A program made the translations under genes and the position numbers. Positions 1 through 8,139 of a DNA stretch of 20,612 nucleotides are shown in pieces. The DNA lies in assembly GCA_943704415.1 (NCBI GenBank), contig CALSCO010001372.1, positions 1-20,612 of the forward strand. The letters are read 5' to 3'. Source of the stretch: Parvularia atlantis (taxonomy: Eukaryota > Opisthokonta > Rotosphaerida). The notes below the pieces were generated by a model, which saw only the letters and a list, made by a program, of their open reading frames with translations, was not told where the DNA came from and did no database searches. Position 1 is the stretch's first letter, and the number at the start of each line of letters is the position of its first letter.

Positions 1-104
1 GGGGGGGGGAGCCAAAAAGGGAACAAGCGACGGAGCGGGCGGTTGCTGGTCAGGTCGCGCGGCAGGCGGCGCGGCGGCTGACGCGGGGCGCGCGCCGTGC
101 GCAG
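1..104 (+). other. Upstream edge: probable intron tail before the first visible myosin exon
   Basis: This stretch opens with a run of nine G and has no coding match. Its last bases look like an intron end: a GCTGAC branch-like motif near 77-82 and a GTGCGCAG acceptor ending at 104, right where myosin homology begins. The missing myosin N-terminus would lie upstream of the window. The G-run and the lack of any recognisable feature in bases 1-75 would also fit a poor-quality sequence edge. Confidence 0.5.
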
Positions 105-3100
105 GACGCGTTCATGAAGAACCTGAAGGAGCGGTACGACGACGAGACGATCTACACGTTCATCGGCCCCGTCGTCGTCTCGGTTAACCCATACAAGAAC
201 CTCAACATCTACACGCCCGACCACATCGAGCTGTACCGCGGGCGCGAGATCTACGAGCTGCCGCCGCACATCTTCGCCGTCGCGTCGGACGCGCACCGCG
301 ACATGACCACCAACAAGCGCAACCAGTGCATCATCATCTCGGGTGCGCCGCTCGTGGCTCTGCCGCGTCACACGGCGCACTAAAGATAGCCACAAACACA
401 ACGCACACGCGCAGGCGAGAGCGGCGCCGGCAAGACCGAGGCGTCCAAGCACATCATGCAGTACATCGCCGCCGTCAGCGGCACGGGCCGCTCCGAGGTC
501 AACCGCGTCAAGGACCAGCTGCTCAAGTCGAACCCGGTGCTCGAGGCGTTTGGCAACGCCTGCACGAACCGCAACGACAACTCGTCGCGCTTCGTGCGTC
601 TGCGCACCAACGTCGGTGCGGCCGCCCCACGCTCATGCACGCCGCGCGCAGGGCAAGTACATGGACATCCAGTTCATCTTCAGCGGCGACCCCGTCGGCG
701 GCCGCATCTCCAACTACCTGCTCGAGAAGGTGCGGCGCCGGTCAGCACGCGCATGCACTCTGTCGGTCTCACGCGCGCATCGCCCGCCACCCGCCACCCG
801 CCAGTCGCGCGTCGTGTACCAGGCCAAGGGCGAGCGCAACTTCCACATCTTCTACCAGGTGTTCAACGGCGGCCTGGTCAGCGGCAAGCCCGAGGACTAC
901 ATGTACCTCAACCAGAGCGGCAACGTCAAGGTCAAGACGATCGACGACGACAAGGACTTTGACAACGTTAAGGCCGCGATGAAGGTGCGCTCGTGGCCGT
1001 GTGTGGACGCGCACCGACGCCTGCGCCGCGCACGTAGGTCATCGGCTTCACGCCCGACGAGATCGCCAACCTGCTCAACATCGTCGCGGCCGTGATCCAC
1101 ATGGGCAACATCAAGTTCCAGAAGCTCAGTGACGGCTCGAGCGTCTCGGAGGACTCGAAGGTGCCGTTTGCGCGGCTGCGCGTCGTACGGCCGCTGAGCC
1201 AAAGCGCGCAGTCGGCCCTCGCGGCCGCGGCCAAGCTCATGGGCACGACGCCCGAGGCCCTTGCGACGGCGCTGACGCAGCGCACGGTCGCGACGAGCCG
1301 CGACTCGGTGCGGCACGAGCGCACGCACAGCACGGTGCAGCGGCTCACGCGCGCGCACGGCCGCGCAGACCAAGTCGCCCGCCAACGTCGACCAGGCCAA
1401 CTACAGCCGCGACGCCTTCGCCAAGGCTATGTACGACCGCGCGTTCACGTGGCTGGTCCAGCGCATCAACAAGAGCATCCTGTACACGCCGAGTGCGTTG
1501 GGCGACCGTGCGACGTCGTCTGCACGCACGCTCACACGCCGCGCGCCTGCACAGAATACGGCGAGGATCTCACAGTGATCGGCGTGCTCGACATCTACGG
1601 CTTCGAGATCTTCGAGGTGCGGCGCGGCGACGCGGCGACCGGGCCGCGGCTCACGGCACACGCGGGCGCGCACACAGATCAACTCGTTCGAGCAGTTCTG
1701 CATCAACTACTGCAACGAGAAGCTGCAGCAGCTCTTCATCGAGCTCACACTCAAGACCGAGCAGGCACGCGCGCGCGCGCACACACACACACGCACACGT
1801 GTCCACGCCCTGACGCCGCCGCCGTGTGCAGGAGGAGTACATGAACGAGGGCATCCAGTGGGAGGAGGTCAAGTACTTCAACAACGCCGTCATCTGCGAG
1901 ATGATCGACATGTCAAACACGGGCATGATTGCGATGCTGGACGAGGAGTGTCTGCGCCCGGGCGACGCGACCGACATGACCTTCCTCGACAAGCTCAACA
2001 CGCGCTTCAAGGGCCACCAGCACTACGAGTCGCGTGAGACCAATCGTGGCGACAAGAACCTGACGGACAGCGGTGCGCGCTGCCCCTCCCCTCCGCCGCA
2101 GGTCGTGTCTCACCCGCGCGGCGTGGCAGTGTTCCGCATCAAGCACTACGCCGGCGACGTGACGTACAACGTGGCCAACTTCCTCGACAAGAACACGGAC
2201 TCGCTGTTCAAGGACCTCAAGTCGGCCGCGTACAGCTCGTCCAACGCGATCCTCAAGGAGATCTTCGCCGATGGCGCCTCGATCAACGAGGCCAGCAAGC
2301 GTCCGGTCACGTCGGGCATGAGCTTCAAGGTGTCGCTGGCCGAGCTCGTGGCCAACCTCAAGACCAAGAACCCGCACTACATCCGCTGCGTCAAGCCCAA
2401 CTCGAAGAAGGCCGCGGGCGTGTTCGAGCCCGAGCTGTGCCTGCACCAGGTCTGACGGGCGACCGCGCGCACCGCGCTGCCATGCTCACGCGCGCGGCCG
2501 CAGGTGCGCTACCTCGGCCTGCTCGAGAACGTGCGCGTGCGCCGCGCGGGCTTCGCCTACCGCCAGACGTACGACAAGTGGTTCAACCGCTTCAAGGCAC
2601 GCGCCGTGCACACGCGCCACCCTCGCCTGCTGACCCGCGCGCGTGCGCGCAGATCCTGTCCAAGGCGACCTTCCCGACGTTCAAGGGCACGCCGCGCGAC
2701 GGCGTGCAGCTCATCTGCAAGGAGATGAAGCTGACCGACAACGACTACCGCCTCGGCAAGACCAAGGTCTTCATCCGCTCGCCCAAGACGGTACCACCCC
2801 GCGCACTGCGTGCGTGCTCTCGCGCTTACACGTCGTCGGCGCAGCTCTTCATGTTTGAGGAGATGCGCGAGAAGGTCTTCCCGCGCATGGCGATGCTGAT
2901 CCAGAAGCGCTGGCGCGGGTTCGCATTGCGGGCGTGGATTGCTGCTGCGCGGCTCACCGTGCGATCCGCCCCAGCTACAAGGCGCGCAAGATGTGGGCCA
3001 AGCTGCGCGCGTGCATCAAGATCCAGCTCAAGTGGCGCAGCTACAAGAGCAAGAAGTACTTCATCGTGCTCTTCCGCACGTTCGAGGTGCGCCCTGCCGG

Positions 3101-4157
3101 CGCTTGCCGCAGCTCGGCCGTGCTGATGGCGCGTGCGACGGCAGGGCATCCGCACGGCACCCGACTACGGCCGCCAGATCAAGTACCCGCCCAACCCGCC
3201 GCTGCTGGACCGGTGCGCGTGCCGTGTGCGCCGCCGACGAGCGTGCTGACGGCGCGCCGCCGTGACAGCTTCGTGCAGCTGCTGCGCAAGATCCACCTCA
3301 ACTGGCGCGCGCGGCAGGTCGTCATGAAGCTCAGCCCGACCGAGCAGCAGTACGTGCGCAAGAAGATTTTCACGTCGGGCATCTTCCGCGGTAAGAAGCC
3401 GTGGCCGATCAACAAGAAGATTGTGGTGTGCTGGGAGAGCAGGCGGCACGCGCGGGGCGCGTCTCTGAGGCGCTGCGCCAGGGCGACTACGTGAGCAACG
3501 AGGCGGTGATCGGGCCGGCCTTCAACCAGGCCAAGCCGCGCATCCTCGCTGCGCACGGGTCCAAGACAGTGCTCTTCGCCGCGCTCGTGACCAAGTGCAA
3601 CCGGTCAGGCGGCGGCCAGCCGCGCGGGCTCGTGCTGACCGACAAGGGTGCGGCGTCGCGCGCTCTGCAACGTACCGCACACTGACGCGTCGCACACACC
3701 AGGGCTGTACAAGACCGACCCGAAGAACTTCCTGATCAAGAAGGCCCCGGGCTGGGCGCTGAGCCAGGTCAGCGGCGTCTCGCTGTCGTCGCGGAAAGAT
3801 TCGGTCGTGGTCGTGCACCTGAGCGGCGGGTTTGACCTGGTGGCCGACCTGGGCGTGGGCGCGGGCGGCAACAAGGTGCGGCCAGTGCGCGCTGGGCGGC
3901 GTGTGCGTGCGCTGACTGGCCCCTTCTGCGCGCGCGCGTGCCAGGCGGCCGAGTTTGTGGTCGAGCTGGTGCAGGCCGTGATGAAGAACGGCGGCCAGCG
4001 CCCGCCCGTCTCGTTCTCCGACTCGATCCAGTGCGACGCCAACAACCAGAAGAAGACGCTGACGTTCCAGGTCAACCCACAGCCGCCGCAGCCGCCGCAG
4101 ACCGTCTTCAAGAAGGGGCCCGGCAACAGCTGGCTCGCACTGTGCCTGGAGCTCTAA
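105..4157 (+). CDS. Class I myosin heavy chain, short-tailed (5' partial)
   Basis: Actin-based motor expected at actin patches and membranes in endocytosis. Twenty exons give 972 visible residues. Introns: end at 104, then 343-414, 594-651, 730-804, 985-1037, 1161-1211, 1308-1368, 1493-1554, 1617-1677, 1765-1831, 2073-2129, 2450-2503, 2597-2652, 2791-2844, 2919-2974, 3087-3144, 3213-3268, 3423-3481, 3648-3702, 3876-3944. Motor landmarks are [15 protein letters not shown], the P-loop GESGAGKT (made by joining exons at 342/415), NDNSSRFGKY (switch I), and DIYGFEIFE with [18 protein letters not shown] (switch II and relay). An IQ motif IQKRWRGYKARK follows, with a second IQ-like [13 protein letters not shown]. 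The TH1 lipid-binding tail starts around [10 protein letters not shown] and GDYV and runs to the end. By my count the TEDS position, 16 residues before DAFAK, is Asp. The protein stops at ...WLALCLEL with no SH3 or acidic (CA) region, unlike usual fungal class I myosins of about 1200 residues. The first ATG seen (114) is internal. Class is firm; tail type rests on the splicing model. Confidence 0.92.
1765..1831 (+). other. GC-AG intron in the myosin gene with CA/GC repeat
   Basis: The exon ends ...LKTEQ and the next begins EEYMNEG, both conserved motor sequence. The junction is CAG followed by GCACGC, and no GT lies where the frame needs it. The intron is 67 nt, has CCCTGACG as a branch-like site and ends GTGCAG. 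Bases 1765-1802 alternate purine and pyrimidine as GC then CA/CG dinucleotides. Confidence 0.75.
2597..2652 (+). other. GC-AG intron in the myosin gene
   Basis: The exon ends KWFNRFK and the next begins ILSKATFP, which joins the converter region in frame. The donor is AAG followed by GCACGC and the acceptor is GCGCAG. The length is 56 nt with a GCTGACC branch-like site. A GT donor that keeps the frame is not visible nearby. Confidence 0.75.
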
Positions 4158-4270
4158 CGGCGCGTTCCATTTACTTGTTCGCTGTCATCGCCGAGCTGTT
4201 CTCTTCTTCACCCGCCTCCCCACTCCCTGCGCCGTGTCTTCTTGGCATCGATCGACAAAAGCAAATGAGC
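4158..4270. other. Convergent spacer between myosin and CHCH genes
   Basis: A 113-bp spacer between two stop codons. It is locally less GC-rich, with T-rich patches that could serve 3' end formation on either strand. It is too short to hold a missing SH3 domain for the myosin. Confidence 0.5.
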
Positions 4271-4696
4271 TCACGCGCTGCTCCGCGGTGTTGATGTTGT
4301 GCTGTCTGCTGTTGGCCCGCCGTCTGATGCCGCGCCATCGTCGGCTCCTGCCTGACGCCGTCGCGCCCGCGCCGCGCGCCACTCTGCCGCGTTCATGTCC
4401 GCGCGGACGACGGCGGCCTGCAGCTTGTTGCGCGACACGCCCTGCGCGCGCCCGTGCGTGAGCCGCATCAGTCGAGATCGGCACCGACGTACGCGTTCCG
4501 CCTCGTAGCACGCCCAGAAGCGCCGGTGCTCGTCGGCGCACAGGCCGCGCCAGTTGAGCAAGCTGACGGACGCGTAGCAGCGCACGAGCGCATCGTTCAG
4601 CTCGTCGCACGCCGCCAGCGCCCGCAGCTTGGCCGTCTCGCGCTCGTCCGGCGCGCGCCGCGCCTCTTCTCTCAACGCCTCGTGTGCATCCCGCAT
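4271..4696 (-). CDS. Twin CX9C (CHCH) mitochondrial intermembrane-space protein, CMC-like
   Basis: Small protein of 141 residues from the ATG at 4696. It has two exact CX9C motifs: C30 DELNDALVR C40 and C53 ADEHRRFWA C63, separated by 12 residues. This is the coiled-coil-helix-coiled-coil-helix fold, whose members are typically imported into the mitochondrial intermembrane space by Mia40/Erv1 oxidation. The pattern and surrounding residues (LVRCY, FWACYEAE) suggest the CMC group, which acts in cytochrome c oxidase assembly; the exact member cannot be told. The C-terminal half is Arg/Ala-rich and then Ser/Thr-rich, and carries no motif I recognise. The frame is open upstream to an ATG at 4801, but that 35-residue extension looks unlike the family and GTGCCAG just before the chosen ATG could also be a splice acceptor. 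I chose 4696 because it precedes the helical MRDAHEALREEARR segment. Confidence 0.75.
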   Translation of the reverse strand: MRDAHEALREEARRAPDERETAKLRALAACDELNDALVRCYASVSLLNWRGLCADEHRRFWACYEAERVRRCRSRLMRLTHGRAQGVSRNKLQAAVVRADMNAAEWRAARARRRQAGADDGAASDGGPTADSTTSTPRSSA

Positions 4697-5199
4697 GGCT
4701 GGCACCGCGCCCACCCAGTAGCAATCACGCCCATGCGCGCCCCGAGGCGCTCCCAGCCAGCCCACAGACGTGGTGCGATACCCGATACGGACGACGCGCA
4801 TGGGTAGATACGGCGGAGAGACGTGGCGGTGTGCGCCGCCACATCTGTGCGCGCATTGCGGTATCAGGCGAAGGCGGTGACGTCAGTGCCGGCTGCCGCC
4901 CGCCGCGTTGTTGTGCCGCGCCGCACTTCTCGCGCGTCGCCGCCGGGTCTCTCGCGCTGCGCCGTTGCGCGCACTGCTGCCGTGCTGCCCGCTCGCGTGC
5001 CTTGCGCGCCGTGCCGGGCACACGTTGCGTGGCATCCCCCGCGTGACATCCCCCTCGTGTGATGACTAAAGCCGCATCCCGCGCAGCACGCGCAGCACGC
5101 GCAGCGCACCCTCGCCGTTCGCCGTCCGCCGTCGCCCGCCGTCGTGGCCGTCGTGGTGCGCCGCGCGTCGTCCGTTCGCGAGGCGAGGAGAAGGAGAGG
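4697..5199. promoter_or_regulatory. Divergent intergenic region between the CHCH gene and the monooxygenase
   Basis: About 500 bp between two start codons pointing outward, so it should carry both promoters. I see no convincing coding segment. It contains a perfect 8-bp TGACGTCA palindrome at 4878-4885. Near 5081-5107 it has three tandem copies of a CGCGCAGCA-like 9-mer, and CCGTCG-rich repeats to about 5160. An upstream noncoding exon of either gene cannot be excluded. Confidence 0.6.
4878..4885. promoter_or_regulatory. CRE/ATF-type bZIP palindrome TGACGTCA
   Basis: Exact match to the CRE consensus bound by Atf1/CREB-type bZIP factors, which in fungi often mediate stress responses. It lies 315 bp upstream of the monooxygenase ATG and 182 bp upstream of the CHCH ATG. 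An 8-mer can occur by chance, so the role is inference. Confidence 0.4.
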
Positions 5200-8010
5200 A
5201 TGAGCCATCCCGCCGCGTCACCGCCGCCGCCCGTGCCGCACGAGGAGGAGGGCGACGCGCAGGTGCTGGTGGTCGGGGCCGGCCCCGTGGGCCTGTTCAC
5301 GGCCGTGGCGCTGCTGCAGCGCGGCGTGACGACGCGGGTGGTCGAGAAGCGCGGGTCGCTCACGCCGCTCAACGAGTCCAAGTCGATCATGCTCCACCCG
5401 CGCACGATCGAGATCCTCCACAGCCAGGGCCTGCACCAGCGCCTTGCGCCCTACACCGTCTCGACATCGCACTCGGTCGTGCTCGACCACCACGGCGCCG
5501 TCCTCGCCGACGTGCAGTACGCCTCTGTCAAGCCCGACACGCTGTTCCCGAGCATGTTCATCGTGCCCCAGGGCATCCTCGAGCGCGTCCTGTACGAGCG
5601 CCTGCTCGAGCTCGGCGGCATCGTCGAGTGGGACTCGGAGCTGACAGCGCTGCTCCAGCGCACCGGCGGCGTCCAGGCAACCTTCGCCGACGGCACACGC
5701 TCGTTCCACCGCTACGTCGTCGGCTGCGATGGCGCCGACGGCGTCGTCAGCTCGCTCATCGGCAACAGTGCCGGCGGCGCGGTGGCAGCGGCAGCGGCGA
5801 CGGCGGCGGCCGTAGCGTCTGGCAGCGTCTCGCCGCGATTTGCCGAGCACCGGCACGCGCACCAGCACCACCACCAGCAGCACCAGGAGCACCAACAGCA
5901 GCACCAACAGCAGCACCAGCAGCAGCAGCACCAGCACCAGCACCAGCACCGCGGCAGCCAGGGCATGCTCTCGTCGTGGATCTTCCAGCCGTCGCTGCCC
6001 CCGGCCATCTTCGCTGACGTGACCATCCAGGCGCCCGGGCTGCCGTCGGACGCGATCACAATCTACCTCCTGCCCAAGACCATGTGCATCTTCTTCCCCA
6101 TGCACAACGTGCACGAGGGCGTCGAGCCCACGGCCAAGGAGCTTCCGCCGCAGCCCTCGTTCGAGGCGCAGCTGTTCGACCCGGACCAGCCGCGCTGCTT
6201 CCGCATCGTCCTCGCCGACCTCGGCGCGCCCGACCAGCCCTGGATCGAGGTCGTCAAGTCGCCAGCGCCCCACACCGCCACGCCCCCGCCCTACTCGCGC
6301 ACCCCTACCGGGCAGGCTTCGTCGCCGTACCGCGCCGGCGCGCAGTCGCCACACACGCCCGCGCTGGCCACGTCGCCGCCGTCGCAGCACGCCGCGCCGA
6401 GCTTCCTGCACGCGCACGCCCAGACCCACACCAACCCGTTCTTCAAGCCGGTCTACCCGAGCACCGCGCCCTCGCCGGCCTCGAGCGTCTCGGACGACAT
6501 GGCGCGGCTGCACCTCAGCCCGTTGTTCTCGCCCGAGGCGGCCAAGGCGGGCGCATCCATGAGCACGAGCGACGTCGTTGCTTTTGCCGGCAGCCACCGC
6601 ACGCACACGACCGGCGGCAGCAGCACCACGACGCAGCCCTCGCCCACCCCGCCCATGTCGTCGTCCTCGCCCGTGCCCAGCACCGTCTACTCGACCGCGT
6701 CGGACCTGAGCTCGGGTTCGTCGCGCTCGGTTTCGTTCACGACGTTCTTCCCGAGCACGGGCGCGAGCACGGCCACGACCATGACGACGATTTACGCACC
6801 CAGCATCGGCGGCGGTGGGCCCGGCGCGCTCGCGTCCAGGTCAACGTCGGCGGTCGGGCCAGCGCACACCGGGCACACCGTCTACGCGTCCGTATCGTCG
6901 CCCGCGCTCAGCCACGGCGGCGCACTACAGCACTTGCAGCACGTGCACCGGCAGCTCTCGGCGGGGCACTCGCTCGACGGGGCTGGGTATGACTTTGACA
7001 GCGGGGACGAGCACGAGCGGATCGACATGCACGAGCTGCCGCAGTACATCGAGCCCGGGGACTTTTCGTCAGCCTTCGCGGACGTGGCGCGCGTGGCCGG
7101 CGTGCACGTGCGTGAGATCTTCTGGCTGTCGCGGCACGTGCCCGAGACGCGCCTGGCTGAGCGGTACCGGCTCGGGCGGGTGTTCATCGGCGGCGACGCG
7201 GCACACTCCAACAACATGTTTGGCGGGCACGGGCTCAACGTGGGCCTGCAGGACGCGCTCAACCTGGCGTGGAAGCTGGCGATGACGCTGCAGGGCGCGG
7301 CGAGTGAGTCGCTGCTGGACACGTACGAGGAGGAGCGGCGGACGGTTGCGCGGCAGATGATCGACAACGCCGAGACGCTGGCGCAGATCCTCGGCACGCG
7401 CTCGGGCCCGCTGCAGAGCGTGCGCAACCTCGCCCTCACGTTCTCGACCGGGTTCCAGTTTGTGCACGACGGCCTGTCGCAGGCCATGACAGCCGTGCGA
7501 TACAACTACTGCAACACGCAGCTCACGCAAGGGCCCTTTCCCGCCGGCTACGCCCTCCCGCCCGTGCGCCTCCTGACCTACCCGGACAAGGTCGAGTGCA
7601 CGATCCACGACCTCATGTACCGCCGCGACGAGCTCTTCGTCCTGTTCTACTGCCCCAACAAGTGCTCGGCCACAGACAAGAACTGGATGCTGCTGGAGGA
7701 GTCGGCCGCGTCGATTCGCTGCCGCTTCTCGCCCGCGCTCATCGGCTTCAGCTGGATCGTCGACGACGAGACGTCGGGCCAGCTGGCGCTGGCGATGGAC
7801 GACGGCCTCGTGTTTGTTGACGCGTTCAAGGTGCGCCTCGCTCTGCGGCTGCTCTTGCGCGTGCTCACGTTTGCGCGCCCGCAGGACTTGAATGCCGTGT
7901 GCAAGAACGAGCCGATGAAGATCTTCGTGCGGCCGGACGGGCACATCGGCGCGGTGCTGCCGGTCGAGTCCATGCAGGACCTCATCTACTTGAGCAAGAT
8001 CCTCAAGTGA
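5200..8010 (+). CDS. FAD-dependent aromatic monooxygenase, phenol 2-monooxygenase family, with large low-complexity insertion
   Basis: Flavoprotein hydroxylase (FAD_binding_3 fold) that would use NADPH and O2 on an aromatic or other small substrate. From the ATG at 5200 it has 936 codons, or 918 residues after removing a likely 54-nt intron (7831-7884). Motifs in order are VVGAGPVG at residues 24-31 (dinucleotide-binding GxGxxG), GCDGADG at about 175-181 (DG motif), and GRVFIGGDAAHSNNMFGGHG near 660 (GD motif, FAD ribityl contact). It ends with a thioredoxin-like C-terminal domain of the phenol-hydroxylase type (ELFVLFYCPN to IFVRPDGHIGAVLP). Between the DG and GD motifs lie an Ala-rich run, a His/Gln tract (about 217-250) and a Ser/Thr/Pro-rich stretch of roughly 240 residues (about 358-597). 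These raise the length well above the usual 600-650. The frame is open to an ATG at 5059, but that extension is Arg/Ala low-complexity, so 5200, just before MSHPAASPP, is preferred. The substrate is unknown. Confidence 0.88.
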   Translation: MSHPAASPPPPVPHEEEGDAQVLVVGAGPVGLFTAVALLQRGVTTRVVEKRGSLTPLNESKSIMLHPRTIEILHSQGLHQRLAPYTVSTSHSVVLDHHGAVLADVQYASVKPDTLFPSMFIVPQGILERVLYERLLELGGIVEWDSELTALLQRTGGVQATFADGTRSFHRYVVGCDGADGVVSSLIGNSAGGAVAAAAATAAAVASGSVSPRFAEHRHAHQHHHQQHQEHQQQHQQQHQQQQHQHQHQHRGSQGMLSSWIFQPSLPPAIFADVTIQAPGLPSDAITIYLLPKTMCIFFPMHNVHEGVEPTAKELPPQPSFEAQLFDPDQPRCFRIVLADLGAPDQPWIEVVKSPAPHTATPPPYSRTPTGQASSPYRAGAQSPHTPALATSPPSQHAAPSFLHAHAQTHTNPFFKPVYPSTAPSPASSVSDDMARLHLSPLFSPEAAKAGASMSTSDVVAFAGSHRTHTTGGSSTTTQPSPTPPMSSSSPVPSTVYSTASDLSSGSSRSVSFTTFFPSTGASTATTMTTIYAPSIGGGGPGALASRSTSAVGPAHTGHTVYASVSSPALSHGGALQHLQHVHRQLSAGHSLDGAGYDFDSGDEHERIDMHELPQYIEPGDFSSAFADVARVAGVHVREIFWLSRHVPETRLAERYRLGRVFIGGDAAHSNNMFGGHGLNVGLQDALNLAWKLAMTLQGAASESLLDTYEEERRTVARQMIDNAETLAQILGTRSGPLQSVRNLALTFSTGFQFVHDGLSQAMTAVRYNYCNTQLTQGPFPAGYALPPVRLLTYPDKVECTIHDLMYRRDELFVLFYCPNKCSATDKNWMLLEESAASIRCRFSPALIGFSWIVDDETSGQLALAMDDGLVFVDAFKVRLALRLLLRVLTFARPQDLNAVCKNEPMKIFVRPDGHIGAVLPVESMQDLIYLSKILK
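5848..5949 (+). repeat. CAG/CAC trinucleotide tract coding poly-His/Gln
   Basis: About 34 codons, nearly all CAC or CAG with a few GAG, AAC, GCG and CGG. They encode an irregular His/Gln run inside the monooxygenase, just after an Ala-rich segment. Strictly repeated codons suggest replication slippage. The reading frame is kept on both sides. Confidence 0.85.
7831..7884 (+). other. Probable in-frame 54-nt intron in the monooxygenase gene
   Basis: Begins AAG/GTGCGC and ends CCGCAG/GAC, matching the splice signals of the neighbouring genes. It contains no stop and is a multiple of three, so retention would insert 18 residues rich in Leu and Arg (VRLALRLLLRVL...) into the C-terminal domain. Splicing joins VDAFK to DLNAVCKNE. 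Confidence 0.7.
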
Positions 8011-8139
8011 GCGTGTGCGCGTGCGCATGTACAGGGCGCCCCGATATCGCTGCTGCGACTGCTGCGTGCCGCGTGCGGAGCTGGCAGCGCGAGCAGTTTT
8101 TATCCTGCTGCGCCAACAAGAAAAGCACACGCGCTGCCG
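8011..8139. other. Convergent spacer between monooxygenase and DnaJ genes
   Basis: 129 bp between two stop codons. It holds a TTTTTAT patch near 8097-8103 and an A-rich AACAAGAAAAG patch near 8115-8125 that could contribute to 3' end formation on the two strands. No gene is visible. Confidence 0.5.

Noticed and set aside
326-982. Plus-strand open frame of 218 codons overlapping the myosin motor
   Set aside because: Out of frame with the myosin exons, which show P-loop and switch motifs; composition is Ala/Arg/Thr low-complexity.
5081-5107. Short tandem CGCGCAGCA-like repeat as a possible CRISPR or regulatory array
   Set aside because: Three imperfect 9-bp units without spacers in a GC-rich eukaryotic promoter region; simple slippage explains it.
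5059-5199. Upstream ATG at 5059 as the monooxygenase start
   Set aside because: It would add 47 Arg/Ala-rich residues encoded by short tandem repeats. The ATG at 5200 gives an N-terminus that leads directly to the FAD motif at residue 24, as in the family.
5218-6606. Long open frame of 462 codons on the minus strand opposite the monooxygenase
   Set aside because: It mirrors the plus-strand codons: poly-Leu/Val runs lie opposite the CAC/CAG tract. It has no motif of its own. The plus strand carries clear flavoenzyme motifs, and at this G+C antisense frames stay open by chance.
7069-8130. Open frame of 353 codons on the minus strand over the end of the monooxygenase
   Set aside because: No recognisable motif, Arg/His/Leu-rich composition typical of a shadow frame, and it spans the conserved GD-motif region of the real gene.
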